Origin: Laburnicola sp. R22_1
Lineage: Eukaryota > Ascomycota > Dothideomycetes > Pleosporales > Didymosphaeriaceae
Direction of reading: 5' to 3'
Assembly: GCA_014281115.1 (NCBI GenBank)
Contig: JACONQ010000012.1
Coordinates: 2,294,001-2,358,000 of the forward strand
DNA: 64,000 nucleotides
Position 1 is the stretch's first letter; the number at the start of each line of letters is the position of its first letter. A program made the position numbers and the translations under genes. Below the pieces are notes generated by a model that saw nothing but the letters and a program-made list of their open reading frames with translations, made no database searches and was not told the DNA's origin. Positions 1 to 12,434 of the stretch are shown piece by piece.

Positions 1-292
1 CGTAGACTAGGTAGTCTAGAGGCGGAAGCTTTGTTAGATCGAACGGAAACGGAGTGGAGACGAGCGGGGGTGCCCGTCCCTGGCGTGAGGGTGAACATGC
101 GATGTTACGTCACAATTTCTTAGCCGAAGAAGTGGAGTAGAAAATAACAAAAGCGGGGGAAGTGGAAAGTGGAATATACACCTCTCTTTCCCTATCCAAA
201 ACTCGTTTCCCTCAACGATTCCGGCTCTGCCGACATCACACTTGCCTCTCTGCTGCATACCCCCTCCCCCCGCCCGCACAGGAAAGATAAAA

Positions 293-854
293 ATGGCATA
301 CACCATCATCGTCCACCTCCTCGCGAAAGACGACGCAACCTGCGTCGCCAGACTCAAAGCCAAGCTCGCCGAAGCGAGTGCCGTGTATAGCCGGGATCAA
401 GAGACATTGGGCTGGTTCGTCATGCAGGATGTGGCGGAGCCGAGGAGGTTTAGTATTGTCGAGAGGTATGAGGGGGAGGGGGTGAGTGCTTTCTTTCCTC
501 TCTTTCTGTTTAGGGGAAGAGGGGATGGATGAGTAGGGGTTTGGTGGGACGTGCAGCTGGCTGACATGTGGAAATGCAGAGTCAGAAATATCACCTTGAG
601 GTACGCGGTGGCTTCCCTTTTTTTTTTACTTGACTTCTGCTTTGGGGGAAGGCACGGGGGTACGTTGTCTGCGTGGTAGTGCCTTTGCTGATTTTTTTTC
701 CTTTTCGGATGCGTAGAATCCGTACTGGAAGACGTTTGATCCGTATGTTATTCCGCTGTTGGAGGAGCCGATGGAGTTGAGGAGGTTTAATGAGTTGGAG
801 ACTGAGGGGGGGTGTGGGGACGTGATGGATGGTGGTGGGAGGGGGACTGTTTGA
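293..854 (+). CDS. Antibiotic-biosynthesis-monooxygenase (ABM) fold protein
   Basis: Three exons: 293-481, 580-600 (only 21 nt) and 717-854, giving 115 aa. The first intron has a GTGAGT donor and the second a GTACGC donor; both end in AG. The start follows an A-rich leader. The product starts MAYTIIVHLLAKDD, has a central motif GWFVMQDVAEPRRF, and after splicing reads HLENPYWKTFDPYV. This is the pattern of small dimeric ABM (PF03992) proteins, which are ferredoxin-like alpha/beta barrels that may be cofactor-free oxygenases. There is no signal peptide, so it is probably cytosolic. The C-terminal 15 residues are Gly-rich and probably unstructured. The substrate is unknown. The 21-nt middle exon makes the gene easy to mispredict, but it keeps the frame exactly. 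Confidence 0.82.
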
Positions 855-1296
855 GGATGGGAGGGGAAGATGGTGGGTGGGTGGGTTAGATCGAAATTGA
901 AGGGTGGGTATTTGGCTGTGTATGTTAGTTGTACATATTTGGTTTTGAATGTGTGCATTGATTATGCAATTTGTCATTAACGAGCGATTTTCCTGACGTT
1001 TCACATTTGACTACGGTGTAGCGACTGTTCATGTGGTTTTTTATGTAGTTGTGGGATTGCGAGTTGTAATTGTGATATTGGGTACTGTGTCATGCAATAC
1101 AGGACTAAGAGGAAAGTTTGAGTGGTGCAAAGCGGCATGCGGTGATACGCCGCAGCTGCACTGAGCATAACTTTTTCATATCTTCTAAAGAGCTAGAACC
1201 TCTTCCAAGAGATGGCGGCAGACTTGCATATCAGAGTGAAGTCACGTAGTCCGAATCAACGACAACATTCGATACAAGTGACCCGATTTCCATCAT
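855..1296. other. Intergenic, convergent 3' ends
   Basis: Holds the 3' flanks of the ABM gene and of the converging LPMO-like gene. I see no ORF with family resemblance and no RNA gene. Confidence 0.6.
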
Positions 1297-1968
1297 TCAA
1301 GCATCAAAAGCACGCCCCCGATACGCAGACGCAGCAATCTTAAAATCAACGCAAGACTCATACGTCTGCTTCGCAGCCGTACCCAACCACCACCACTGTA
1401 GGACCTACTCGAGAATCAGCATCCATCTCTACATGCCACAACGCACAGAACTTACACAATCTCCCGCATTCGCGCACGTACCCTCCAACCCCGTAGGCAC
1501 CGTAACACTAAACTCCCTCTGCTCAACCGGGACATCCGCCTCCGTCCTCCCGGGCGCATACCCCTTCGACCACAGCTTCAAAAACTCCCCTACCACCCTA
1601 TTCTGCCTGGTGTCCACAACACTCACATTGGCAACGCCCTCGTGCGGAATCCGCAACCAGATCTTCACCGGCACTACGTCGCCCGCCTTCCACGTCTGCA
1701 CGTTTGCCGCGTTGTCGGCGAATTGGAGCCCCTTGCAGAGGTAGAGGTTGCAGGCGGTGGGGTTGTAAGTCTTGTCGGCGGCGGCGAGCTTGGTCAGTTG
1801 CTCGACGTAGGAGGTGTTGTCGGATTTTATGGCCGTGGTGACGGATTGGCCGCAGGTGGATTGGATGGCGGGGCCGATGGCGCGGGAGGGCGGCGTGGTG
1901 ATGATGCCGTGGGCGAGGACGGTGGGGACGAGAGCGAGGATGGGGAAGAGCATGGTGAGTTTGTACAT
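1297..1968 (-). CDS. Secreted LPMO-like protein (chitin-binding type-4 / copper histidine-brace type)
   Basis: Two exons on the minus strand, 1968-1456 and 1404-1297, separated by a 51-nt GTAAGT...TAG intron; 206 aa. Without this splice the frame runs into a false stop after 5 residues. The next ATG (1953) would give 201 aa. A signal peptide ends ...VPTVLA, so the mature protein begins HGIITTPPSRAIGP. An N-terminal His after cleavage is the copper-binding signature of lytic polysaccharide monooxygenases. The remaining pattern (CNLYLCKG, FADNAANVQTW, spliced CVLQWWWL, YESCVDF) matches a fungal family commonly named chitin-binding type-4 domain protein. The Cys residues probably form disulfides. 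Activity is inferred, and some histidine-brace families are copper-binding but not oxidative. Confidence 0.83.
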
Positions 1969-2598
1969 GTGTGAGAGAGAGAGAGGGAGAGAGGTAAGGG
2001 TTGAAGAAGGGGAAAGGGATGGGCTTGATGATGCACGCAGATAGGAAGCTATATCACTGGGGATGTCCCTTATTTGACTGTTGGCTATTTGGAATTCGAG
2101 GTTGGAGCGGGCGGATGTGCTTATCTCCATATTGGTCCTTTAAATGGGTGGTTCATGTAGAGCTCGAGTGGGGATTCGGCAGTGAGATTGCATGTCGGGC
2201 AAAGTGGGTGGCGTCGTGGTCGATTGCATAGCCGGTAGATTGCCATGTACACTGGTGGACTCTTCGGCAGCCACGGATAGGGAGGGCTTTGCGGGGAGAA
2301 GATTGAGGACTCCGGTTGATTGCTGGAAGCCTACCGTGTATTTGAGTGTTTGGTCTCATCCCGAGGACTGACGGAGGGGGCCGTGGCTGGTGTGTGGCTC
2401 AGACAAGGTGGGCGGCGGGGTGGTTTCTGATCCAGGCACATAGGCTTGGCACGCTACGGCTCCACCTGCCCGCTACCCTGGCGGAGCAGGAGCGTCGCGT
2501 CGCGTGTTCGCGCCTGCCGCAGCTGCCGTCTCACATATTCACATATGCACCCAGCAATCGCACCTTTCCCCCAACTCCTCTCGACACCCCATCCCATC
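1969..2598. promoter_or_regulatory. Divergent intergenic region (630 bp)
   Basis: Separates the divergent LPMO-like gene and the PIF1-like helicase, so it should hold both promoters. A GA-rich run (GAGAGAGAGAGAGGGAGAGA) lies at 1973-1992, just upstream of the LPMO-like start. No coding signal was seen. Confidence 0.4.
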
Positions 2599-4996
2599 AT
2601 GTCCTCCAACGGCCGCCACAGGAAGCGCGCTTATGACGATGCTGTCTCCGAACCGAACAAGCGACAGAAGCAGGGTGGCCCTCCGTGCCCGACGGAAGAA
2701 CCGCATACATGCGCAGGGCCGTCTCCGAAGAAGGCTGCCTACTACGTCGTTTGGGGCGGGCCAAACCCTGGAGTGCATCTCACAGGCTGGGACACGGCGC
2801 GGAAATGGATTGAGAGACATACTGTGAAGCAGAGGAAATTCCCCGATGCTCCCTCGGCCTGGAGCTGGTATCAACAGCAGAAGCAACGGCACCCTGGGCT
2901 GGCCTCCAGCCGCTCTGATCAGCCATCTAGCTCGGCTCGCCGGTCTCAGACTCATTCGACCCGAGTTGCGCCACCGCGAGCGAGCGAGGAGCAGCGGGAT
3001 CACAGTGACGAAGAACAGCTATCGCCTCCACAGCGTCGACAGGACCTACAAGAAGAGCTTATGCAGCGTCGACAGGAACTACAAGGACGGCTTATGCAAC
3101 TCTACCAAAGTATGCCGTCAGACAATCCGCATACAGGCTTTTCTCGGGACCGGGCGTTCAGGGCCACTTGCGCAAAATTCGACCTGAACCCAGACTTTCT
3201 ATCCCTAGATGAAGACGACGCACCCTTCGAGTCACCGCCGCCACAAAGCTTTGATACATCGACGCCATCCTTGCCGAATCAATCGGTACACGCCGTAGAC
3301 GATCGCCTTCATCCCGAGCAAGCAAGGCTCGTTGATCTTATTGCCAATAGGAGGAAGAACGTCTTCTATACGGGGTCAGCAGGCGCTGGTAAGTCTTATG
3401 TTCTGAAAGCGTTTAGACGTCGGCTCGCTGCTATGGGCCTGAAAGTGGACGTAATTGCTCCCACGGGTCGAGCTGCACTGGATATCAATGGCCAGACAAC
3501 GTGGTCGTATGCTGGCTGGACACCGGGGAGCATGAAGAAGCCTTTGCAGCAACTCAGGAAGGACGCTTGGAAGAAAACAGTCAAAAAACGACTACAGAGG
3601 ACCGATGTGCTTGTGATCGACGAAGTCAGCATGGTTGAGAATCATCATCTCGAGAGGCTCAACGTTATCATGCAGGAAGTGCGACAAGACGGCCGAGCTT
3701 TTGGAGGCGCCCAAGTTGTCGTCACCGGGGACTTTTGCCAGCTCCCTCCGGTCCGGCCTTTTGGGACTTGCATCGATTGTGGGACGGACCTCGTCGTGAA
3801 GGCTAAGCGATCAGCTTATGAATGTTATCAATGCCACACGGTCTACGACGACGAGGATAAGTGGGCCTTCAAAAGCGACGCTTGGGAGGTGAGCATGTAG
3901 CGCAGAATTACTACAAAGCTCTTCTGATGCTGACACAATCTAGCATGCCAACTTCGTCCATGTGAATTTGAAGGAGGTCCATCGACAGAAAGATCTCAAG
4001 TTCATCAACATACTCGAGAAACTGCGCATCGGTAAACCCTTGCTTCCAGAGGAGCTCGAGGAACTACGTGAACACCCATCGAACACAAAAAATGCTGTCA
4101 GGCTCTTTCCGTTAAGGGCGGACGTGAAGAAAATAAACACGGCCGAGTTCAAGAAGCTCAAGACTGAAGCGGTACAGTATGACTGCGTAGACAATTTCCA
4201 ATTACGAAATCCTGCGCACAACAGCACCCTTCTGTATCACGGCAACAGGGCTAACGACGGCACTCTTGAGAAATTGGTACGTCCAGAACCAACACACTAG
4301 ATATCGACAAGCTAATTCAAGTCTAGAAAGATCATCGTTATGAGCCGCATCTTGAGCTTAAAGTGAACATGCTCGTAGTTCTCCTGGCCAACCTTAGCCC
4401 TGCGCAAGGCCTCGTAAACGGATCTCAAGGTAAAACAATCGGGTTCGAGCCATACTGGGTAGAAGAAGAAGAGGAAGAGCCTGATGAGAAGAAGCTCAAT
4501 GGTAAGGTCTCCGTTCAACGTTCACTTGATGACGAGTTCCCACTTATGCTCCGCGCTAGACATTGAAGATACGCTTGAGGGGGACTATAAGCGATATCGC
4601 GCAGCGCGCATCCTTGATTTCATGAAGGCTGCGCCCGTCAAAGCATGGCCCGTTGTGCGGTTCTTCAACGGTGTCGAAGCCCCAATCAAAGCTGATAACT
4701 TCCCAACGGAGCTAGGCGATGAGCCGCCAGTTAACCCCAACTATAGCCTTATCAGCCGAACGCAGATCCCGTTGATGGCTGCGTGGGCAATGACGGTGCA
4801 CAAGAGTCAGGGCATGACGCTCAATAGAGTGGAGGTTGATCTGAGCAAGAACTTCGAGGAGGGAATGGCCTATGTTGCATTGAGTCGGGCAACAAGCCTG
4901 GAGGGGCTGAAGGTCATATCATTTCCTGACAACGCTCAGAGGGGCTGCAACGAGGAGGTTAAGGAGTTCTTGCGGGACAAGTTCAACATGACGTAA
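2599..4996 (+). CDS. PIF1-family DNA helicase with N-terminal RNase-H1-like hybrid-binding domain
   Basis: Four exons (2599-3888, 3944-4276, 4327-4501, 4560-4996) encode about 744 aa. The ATG at 2599 (MSSNGRHRKR) is preferred over upstream in-frame Mets because the upstream part has no family-like sequence and the domain follows soon after. Residues about 47-92 (AYYVVWGGPNPGV ... FPDAPSAWSWY) resemble the Cauli_VI/RNase H1 N-terminal domain that binds RNA-DNA hybrids. Walker A is GSAGAGKS (259-266), Walker B VIDEVSM (339-345), motif III GDFCQLPPV (377-385). A CxxC...CxxC pair (Cys391/394 and 409/412) looks like a zinc knuckle. The last exons carry NLSPAQGLVNGSQG and the helicase end AMTVHKSQGMT ... 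VALSRAT. PIF1 enzymes are 5'-3' helicases of telomeres, G-quadruplexes and mitochondrial DNA. The exact paralogue is not assigned. Confidence 0.9.
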
Positions 4997-5901
4997 AGAG
5001 CCGGGGTGACAGAGTCAAGGTGGTTGGGCAGGCAAGGAGTCACTTTATGCACGTTGGTATGTGCTGGCGTTATGGTGGTACTGGATGGACGGTTTTGTAT
5101 ATGCAGGGCGCCAGCGGACTTGCACTTCACGATTGTCGCACGACATCGAGGACGTAAATTATAAATATCAATGCTATGGGCGAAGAAGGATGATAAACTT
5201 GGAAGCATGCAGTGAGTCTATTCCCCCTTCAAGCCCTATGTTGCTGCGCGATGGATTTGGGGTCAGCCACGGTCAGCCACAAGGTGCTTCCAAGGTTAGG
5301 TAGACGCTTGTTGGTGCACCTTCCTCTTGTGTCTAGCGGGCCCGCGATCAAATCTAAGCTTCGATAAGCTCTGGAGCCGAGGCTTGGGTGTGCTTGAGTT
5401 TTGCATCGAATGTCCTGGTCGGTGGCTCGTACCTGCCTAGGTAGCTCTCAATTGAGTGAATTTTTTGGTCGTTTGATTACAGGAGGCCCAGGTGCACTCT
5501 GAAGAATGGGGTTGTTTTCCCCTAAGAGAGTCTTCCCTGCTATTGGCGTCTACCTCTGTCTGTGCGGCAGCAGCCATCGTGGTAGGAGGGAAGTTGCATC
5601 GCTGCCGGCTCTTGACTTCTTTCCTTCGATGTATGATCCCACAATGGGCTACCCTCAATATTGCTATTCTTCTCACAGTGACTGACACTGTTGTGCCCTT
5701 GCACAATCGCCAGTCCACGATTATGTACGCCGGGCCTGCGATAAGTGGACGGTAATAGCGATCGGCACCTGCTACGTACTCTATTTGGCTGCTTACCGAG
5801 CGACGCGTCACCCCCGAATCCGGAGCGCGGATAACTTTATGTGCAGCTCAGGACGCCGGGCTTGTTGCCTGTCCAGCGTTTGCTTCCTCGTCAATTGCAA
5901 A
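4997..5901. other. Intergenic
   Basis: About 0.9 kb between two genes on the same strand. The antisense 124-codon frame at 5437-5811 shows no family features. The S10 promoter is presumably in the last few hundred bases. Confidence 0.5.
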
Positions 5902-7844
5902 ATGAAGTTCGCTTCGACGGTTCTTGGCTCGTTGCTTGTCTCTTCTACGGCTTGGGCTGCAAATTCGCCGTATAAGCGCAATGTATTCCACAGAGCGAAG
6001 CCGTTGATAGAGAAGCGGGCGGCGAGCGAACCTTTTCGGCATCCGGAGCTGCAGAAGAGGGCGACTGCTTTCTTGAACAATAAGACGCAGCGTATGTGAA
6101 TTCTGTTAGCTTGGTAACCATATTTTGTACTAACAGCTGTATAGCGTTTGCGGTCAACGGCTCAGGCATTCCAGAGGTCCCATTCGACATCGGTGAATCT
6201 TATGCGGGATTGATACCCATCTCAGACAACGTCGATGAGCCTCGCCAGCTTTTCTTCTGGTATGATCTTCATCTCGAGGCGTCACAAATTATTAACGCCG
6301 GAATAGGTTTTTCCCGTCAACTCAAGCAGAAACCCCCAAGGAGGTTGTAGTGTGGTAAGGCTCTCCGGGATGCCAAATTACTTTTTACTGACTATCGTAG
6401 GCTCAACGGCGGCCCAGGATGCAGCTCCTTGATCGGTCTCTTGACTGAGAACGGCCCTTTCACCTGGGAAGCAGGCACGCTAGCTCCAGTGCAAAATCCA
6501 TACTCATGGACGAACTTGACGAATATGGTCTGGATTGAGCAGCCTGTTGGCGTTGGTTACAGCCAAGGAACTCCAAACATCACCAACGAGATTGAGCTGG
6601 CAGCCGAATTCCGTGGCTTTTGGAAGAACTTCATTTCGACATTCGACATGCAATCCTGGGATATGTATCTTACTGGAGAGTCGTATGCTGGATTCTACGT
6701 CCCATATATTGCCGATGGTTTTATCGCCGCCAACGATACAGAGTGAGTCATTGGAACTTAGATAAAATGCATGAGATGGTCTGCTAATCATCCACCAATA
6801 TCATAGGTACTTCAACCTGAAGGGCATCTCTATCAATGACCCCCTAATCGGAGACGAGACCAATCAGCAATTAGGTAAGAAACTCCTCTCCTAGAGTAGT
6901 TATGAGACTAAGAGACTGTAGTCGTTGCCCTACCATACGTGGAGTATTGGCAAAAGCTGATCTCACTGAACGACACATTCCTAAACGAGGTTCGCGAGGT
7001 TCAACAGCAGTGCAACTACTCCCAGTATCTAGACACATACTTCCAGTTCCCTCCACCACAAGAGCCTTTCCCTGTCCTTCCGGCTCCTTCTCCCGCAAAC
7101 AATTACAGCTGCGACCAGTTCTACAATCTCTATTATGGAATCCTGGATGTGAACCCGTGCTTCAACATCTACCACATTACAGAGACGTGTCCTCATCCCT
7201 TCTCTCAGCTGGGTGAGTGTTCATGCTTGAGTGCCATCCTGTACACATGACTGATTCGTCTTGCAGGCATAGTCAACGAAGGAGATTACCAACCCCCAGG
7301 CGCCGAGGTCTACTTCAACCGCAGTGACGTGACCGCAGCACTTCACGCAGTCCCAGGCACAAACTGGCAACAATGCACCGACGTCAACGTCTTCGGCAAC
7401 GGCACCCAACGCGGCTCAGACACCTCGCCCGGCCCCGCTATCGACGGCACCCTCCAACGCGTCATCGAGTACACGAACAACACCCTCATCGGCTCCGGCG
7501 ACCTCGACTTTATCCTCTCCACAAACGGCACGCTAATCGCCATCCAGAACATGACATGGAACGGTCTGCAGGGGCTGCAGAAGTACCCCAGTACACCGCT
7601 GTATGCACCGTTTCACCCCGAGTACAACGGCGGCGCACTAGCAGGAAGTGGTGTCCAGGGTGTGTGGACGACTGAGCGCGGCTTGACGTTCTACACTGCG
7701 CATCTGGCGGGCCACGAGCTGCCGGGTTATACGCCTGGTGTTGCGTATAGGATGCTTGAGATACTTCTTGGTCGTATTGATGATTTTAGTAATACTGCTA
7801 GTTTTACGACGCAGAGTGGGAATGGGAAGAGGAGGAGTGCGTAG
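5902..7844 (+). CDS. Secreted serine carboxypeptidase (peptidase family S10)
   Basis: Seven exons: 5902-6091, 6145-6259, 6307-6354, 6401-6742, 6807-6874, 6922-7212 and 7267-7844; 543 aa. All introns are 46-64 nt GT-AG, and the frame closes exactly at each junction. A signal peptide MKFASTVLGSLLVSSTAWA is followed by a short propeptide rich in Lys/Arg. Diagnostic S10 blocks: PFDIGESYAGLIPISD, then LNGGPGCSSL, the nucleophile block LTGESYAGFYVPYIA (catalytic Ser), GSGDLDFILSTNGT (catalytic Asp) and LAGHELPGYTP (catalytic His). It removes C-terminal residues from peptides, probably in the secretory pathway or outside the cell. Several NxS/T sites suggest glycosylation. Confidence 0.93.
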
Positions 7845-8811
7845 GACGGCTTTCTGGGGAGGGGAGATTGTGGGGTAGACAGTAGTCGTGCTGCGGTTGC
7901 ATGTGCGGCTTGGTTTTGTTGTGGGCGCGTGTATAAGATTATTAGCTTGGTGTTCAATACCCTTACAGCTTTCCATAACAGCGTTATACCGTGTACCGAG
8001 AGTGCGCGAAGTCTTCTTTCAGATAGTTCAATACCCTATACCGTGATCATGAACCCAATCATCTAAGATAAGAAGATGTGCAGGGTTTTGGTAACATGTT
8101 GGTACTGTAAACACTTTGTGCAGCTACAGACACATGTAGTCTTACATGCAGTTTACCGTACCAAGGTATATTCACGCCTGGTTGTCCGCTTGCCTAGGAC
8201 CGGAATCATGTCAAACTAATAATTAAGACATACTTTTTTAGGCTAGCCCCGCACTCTGCCCCGCACTCCGTACGTTCAGTAAACTTTTCATAGTAAGATC
8301 TACCTTGGCAAAAGTCGATATAAATTCACCTGATCGTTACAACCAAAACTGATTTTTACTATAAGCTTTTTTTTGGCATCGGTATCTAAGGTGGCTTATG
8401 CCTTCATATTGTCGTGGTAGATATACCGTTACAAGACAAAAGTAGTAAGAAGGAAAGATTGGCGGGTTGAATATAAAGCGGCCAACGTGACGCTGACTTT
8501 GAAACATGCAGTCGGACAACAAGGCTGATCATTGATGTACCAAAGAAGCGATAGAGTCGGGGAGCGACGGTCAGCACGCACGTGGCAAAGTGCGCGGAGC
8601 CTCAGGGGTGGCTGGCTGAAAAGGGAAAGGCAGGATCTTACCCTACCGACATAATGCCGCTACCATTCCCAATTGGGAGCCATCTGGAAACGCCTGGGAT
8701 TACTGCCATATTCTGGGTTGAATGTAGATGGCGATCAGCCTCGCGCAGATATGTAATGCCACGCCAAATGACTTGCGGTTGCGGCTTTCCTACAGGCTAC
8801 GCAACCAGCTC
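7845..8811. other. Intergenic, convergent
   Basis: Nearly 1 kb between converging genes. The first part is the S10 3' flank. Around 8200-8420 it becomes AT-richer, with no recognisable element. Confidence 0.5.
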
Positions 8812-10809
8812 CTAAAGTTTTCCGGTGAGCCCCGTCGGCTTGATCAGACAGCCCGCGAAAAAGCTCGCTATGCCACCGAAATCGTCCAAACTCGTAACTT
8901 TTGAAATATCTTCATGTGTGTCAGTCACGGTCTCTCTACAGTCCTCAGAAGTTCGCGTATCCTCACATTGATCCGGTCTCACAATGACCACGGCACCAAC
9001 CTCGGGATCGACTTCGTACTTCTCGTACGCGTGTCCGTGTCCAGAGTTGTAATGCTCGTCATCGATGTACGTCTTATGAAGATCTTCCTGCAGATCAGCT
9101 TTGCGCATTTCAAGTGGAGTCAACTGGCTGTGATACCTCTCATTCTCCACTTGCCAGTCACGGGCCAGAAATAGTCTGGTATCTGCTCTTGTTGCGTCTC
9201 TTGAAACTTGCTCCGGAGTACCACAACGGGCTCAATCAAGCTGTCGATATCCTTTCCGGGGGGTGTGAAAGATCTTGCAAGAGATTCAAGCCGTCGTGCA
9301 AGCTACGACTTGTCAGCTTTTACTCTTAGCCAAGCCCACAATATCCTACCTTCTCCAGTCTCCGTCCATGCACTCCGTTGTTAATATCCCCAGCGAAGAT
9401 AATTACCCGCCACCGCCCATTACTCTGCAGCACGCGCTGCAGTTGCACAGCCTTGCAGTCACAAAACCGAATGATCTGCGCACTCGGAAACCTCATACCA
9501 GCCAGACATCCTTTAGCTAAGCTTTGCTTGCTTCCCTTCGCATCCGTCACATTGGAGTCTTCGTACCGCGCCGTGAACCCCGCCATATACCTCCCACTCT
9601 CGACAAAATACTTCGCGAATTCGCCGGGCCGCTCTTCTTTCTCGGAGAATTTTTTCGACAAAACTCTATCAAACGCGATGAGGTCTGCCGCCGTTTTCGT
9701 CCGTTCGAGCACGTATGTATGCAATACGGATGGTGGTGAAACCTTGAGAAGGACAGAAGCCAGTTTCCAACCGAGATTATATCCGTCTTGGAGCGAGACA
9801 TTCATGCCTTGCCCTGCCTTCGGAGAGTGGGTATGACACGCGTCACCTGTGAGAAAGACGCGGTAGTCCTTGTGGAATTTCTCTGCAATGCGCTGTCCAA
9901 TGCTGTAGGTAGACCACCAGAAGGTATCGGCAAAGTCTATCTGGTAAGGCGCGAAGATGCTCTTTGCCGTACGCTGCAAATCAACGAGTTTGACGTCCTT
10001 TGCGCTTGAGCCGGGAGGAAGTTGGATGTACAACCGTGCGAGCGAACCGCCTTCGCGCGGGATGATAACGAGGGCTCCGGACGAACTGTGCAATGTGCAT
10101 TTGCGGCGAATATCAGGGAAGTTGGTTTGAGGATATATGTCCATGACACCCCAGACCGCGTCTGTGGTATCGCCGAGCATTTGGTAGCCTAAGCTTCGGC
10201 GGATGGTGCTGTGGGCGCCGTCGCAGCCCTTGCCGGATCAGAACAACCCCTCTACGGCAGGCATTTGGACATGGCAGGAGTGCGACTTACAAGCACATAT
10301 TTCGCTAGCCAGGTTTCTTGCTTCCCATCCTTCTGCGCCACAACCTTACAACAGTAACTCTGCGGATCTCCCACCAGTGCCTCGTCAACCTCGACGCCCT
10401 TGATCTCCCACCCATATCCAATGCTCTCCTTCCCACCACTCAGCTTCACCATCGTCCCCAACATCAACGCATTCATTCTCGCTTGATTCAAAATCACATG
10501 TGGCATATGGCTCAGCCCTTTTTCGGTATCCATCGCCCGCCTCTTCCTCTCAATACGCCCATTGCCGTCATCGCCCCAGAAGCACACCTCTAGAATATGA
10601 TGGGCCTCGCGAAGGAGTTCTTCCGAAAGACCAAACGATTCATAGATTTCGACGGTGCGGCACTGGACGCCATCTGCTTGGCCGATCTCCATGGGACCAG
10701 GGCGCCGCTCAAGCATTGTGAAGGGGACATTATAACAGGCGAGCCAGGTTGCCGCGAATATGCCAGCAGAGCCAGAGCCGCATATCAGAACGTCGGTTTT
10801 GCGCGTCAT
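8812..10809 (-). CDS. FAD-dependent aromatic monooxygenase (phenol 2-monooxygenase-like)
   Basis: Five exons on the minus strand: 10809-10291, 10228-9350, 9302-9137, 9083-8967 and 8909-8812; 592 aa. The Rossmann FAD motif is at the N terminus (TDVLICGSGSAGIFAA), with the GCDGAHSTIRR motif at the start of exon 2 and the second FAD motif GDACHTHSPKAGQGMN in the middle. The C-terminal thioredoxin-like domain (YNSGHGHAYEKY ... GAVVIVRPDQ ... FFAGCLIKP) is typical of the phenol hydroxylase subgroup. Such enzymes use NAD(P)H and O2 to hydroxylate phenols; the substrate here is unknown. Three of the four introns must use AAG acceptors to keep the conserved frame. The upstream in-frame extension is probably leader. 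Confidence 0.87.
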
Positions 10810-11278
10810 TGTCAATAGTAACTGCCATGTGATGTTTTGGTTTGTGCTGAAGTTTGACTGTTTGAAGCTCGGAAGTAAAAAGATACCGATGCGAGAACCC
10901 CGCGCCGTGCGATGGCCGACGGTCAAGTGGCGGCAACGAGAGAGAGGATTAGCAAGATCGAGAAGCGGATCGCTCGGTAGCTTGCCTGGTACCACAGGGC
11001 TGGTGAACGAGGAGGAGGAGGAGTCGTGTGACGCCAGGCGGCAGGTGGTTCGGCATGCTGTCCATGCGGGGATATCACGGAGATTACCGGGACACGCGTT
11101 TTTGCAATGGCCTTCCTCATTGCCATATTCCTTCCTGATACCTCCGAAAGAGTTCACAGGCGGCGCGACGAAGACGTTGTTTGCAGCTAAAAGCTCGAGG
11201 ATATGTCCGAAAATTATATTGTCGGTCTACGTCCTGTAGATGTGCCGGCACGAGAAGAGCAGCCATCCATAGAGGTAC
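10810..11278. other. Intergenic; 5' region of the FAD monooxygenase
   Basis: 469 bp holding the upstream region of the monooxygenase and the 3' flank of GPI11. The open frame continuing the monooxygenase upstream to 11157 lacks family features. Confidence 0.5.
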
Positions 11279-12129
11279 CTACTCAAACATGATCTTCTTC
11301 CCTTTCAATACGGTCCCACCCAACAGCTTCCCCGCTGCATAGCCGGCATATGCCCCCGTAACGATGGTGACGGGCCACTTCTGCCACTCGCGGTCCCTAC
11401 ACGCCCTAGTTAGCAACCCGCCGTCTTTCCGCTCGGCATCTCGGCAAGCAACATGAACTCACCAATCCAACGGGATGGGAATGGCGCCTAGCCATGCCCC
11501 CAACACAGTGCCCATCATGGCACCGTAGATGTCGTCGATGGGCAGCAAGAGCGCAACGATGTCTCTCCACTTGTCTCCGTCAACCCCATGCACGTATACA
11601 AGCGGCAGCGTAGCGAGGAACGATATGTGCGCACCGCAGAGAAGCGTATGCGCGTGATGTGTGGTTATGGGCGCGCCGAAGAGGACGAGAGTCGCTGTGA
11701 GGAGCGGCGCGACGAGCACCGAAGAAATGGCCAACGAGAGGAACGCCGGCTGCAATGCACACGTTAGCCAGGCTCCAGCGCCCCGTCGCGTCCTGGACGT
11801 ACAATCATCTTCCCATACGCGCTATTCTCTGTCTTCCCAGGCGCCGCCTTCCTCTTGTCGCCTGCCTTCCGCCTATCGACGTGCGCCGTGCCGCCCGTTG
11901 GCGGTAGGCATATCGCAACGTAGACAACCTGCAGCAAGGACAGGGGAACGAGTGTGGTGGCAAGGGCGGGCACGGGGTCGGCGACAATGGCACGGAATTG
12001 GTATGCGTAGAGCGAGAGGACGAGGGCGGGATGCAGGTGCGTGTATAGACGGGCCGTGTCGCTGTTCAGGACGTCGATCGGGACGGCGGGCGGGCGAGGC
12101 TTCGCGTGCGACGATATGACGGTTGTCAT
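11279..12129 (-). CDS. GPI11: GPI-anchor biosynthesis protein PIG-F/Gpi11
   Basis: Three exons (12129-11803, 11749-11463, 11396-11279) encode 243 aa with several hydrophobic helices. Diagnostic blocks: [53 protein letters not shown], then [20 protein letters not shown]. The last block is reached only after splicing the intron behind PLDW. Gpi11/PIG-F is an ER membrane partner of the phosphoethanolamine transferases that finish the GPI precursor. A highly conserved single-copy function is expected. The surface protein at 33-37 kb is a plausible client class. Between its start and the translin stop there are about 305 bp with no gene. Confidence 0.92.
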
Positions 12130-12434
12130 TTTAGGGTTCGATGTGTTCTGGGAGCAATTCGGCCTGTCTGTTCAATGTCGTTTGTGAGCGCTTGCAAAGT
12201 TTAGCCGATGGCGTCTGTGCTTGGTGGTGGGCGCCATCCCCATCAATGTGGCTGCCTGTGAATGCGGAAGGCAGATTCGTCAGATACATGGCCTTTGCCT
12301 ATCGCCTTGTCGCATCCAAGCCTACACTAGGATGCCGCCGCTTTCTATGACCCCCAATCCTGTTTGCAATGTAGGAACGCCACATATGCGCCACATCTGT
12401 GCCACACACCAAATCCGCAGAGCAGCCAGAGCTC

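Noticed and set aside
34..363. 109-codon minus frame at the left edge
   Set aside because: Overlaps the 5' end and exon 1 of the ABM gene on the other strand; no family resemblance.
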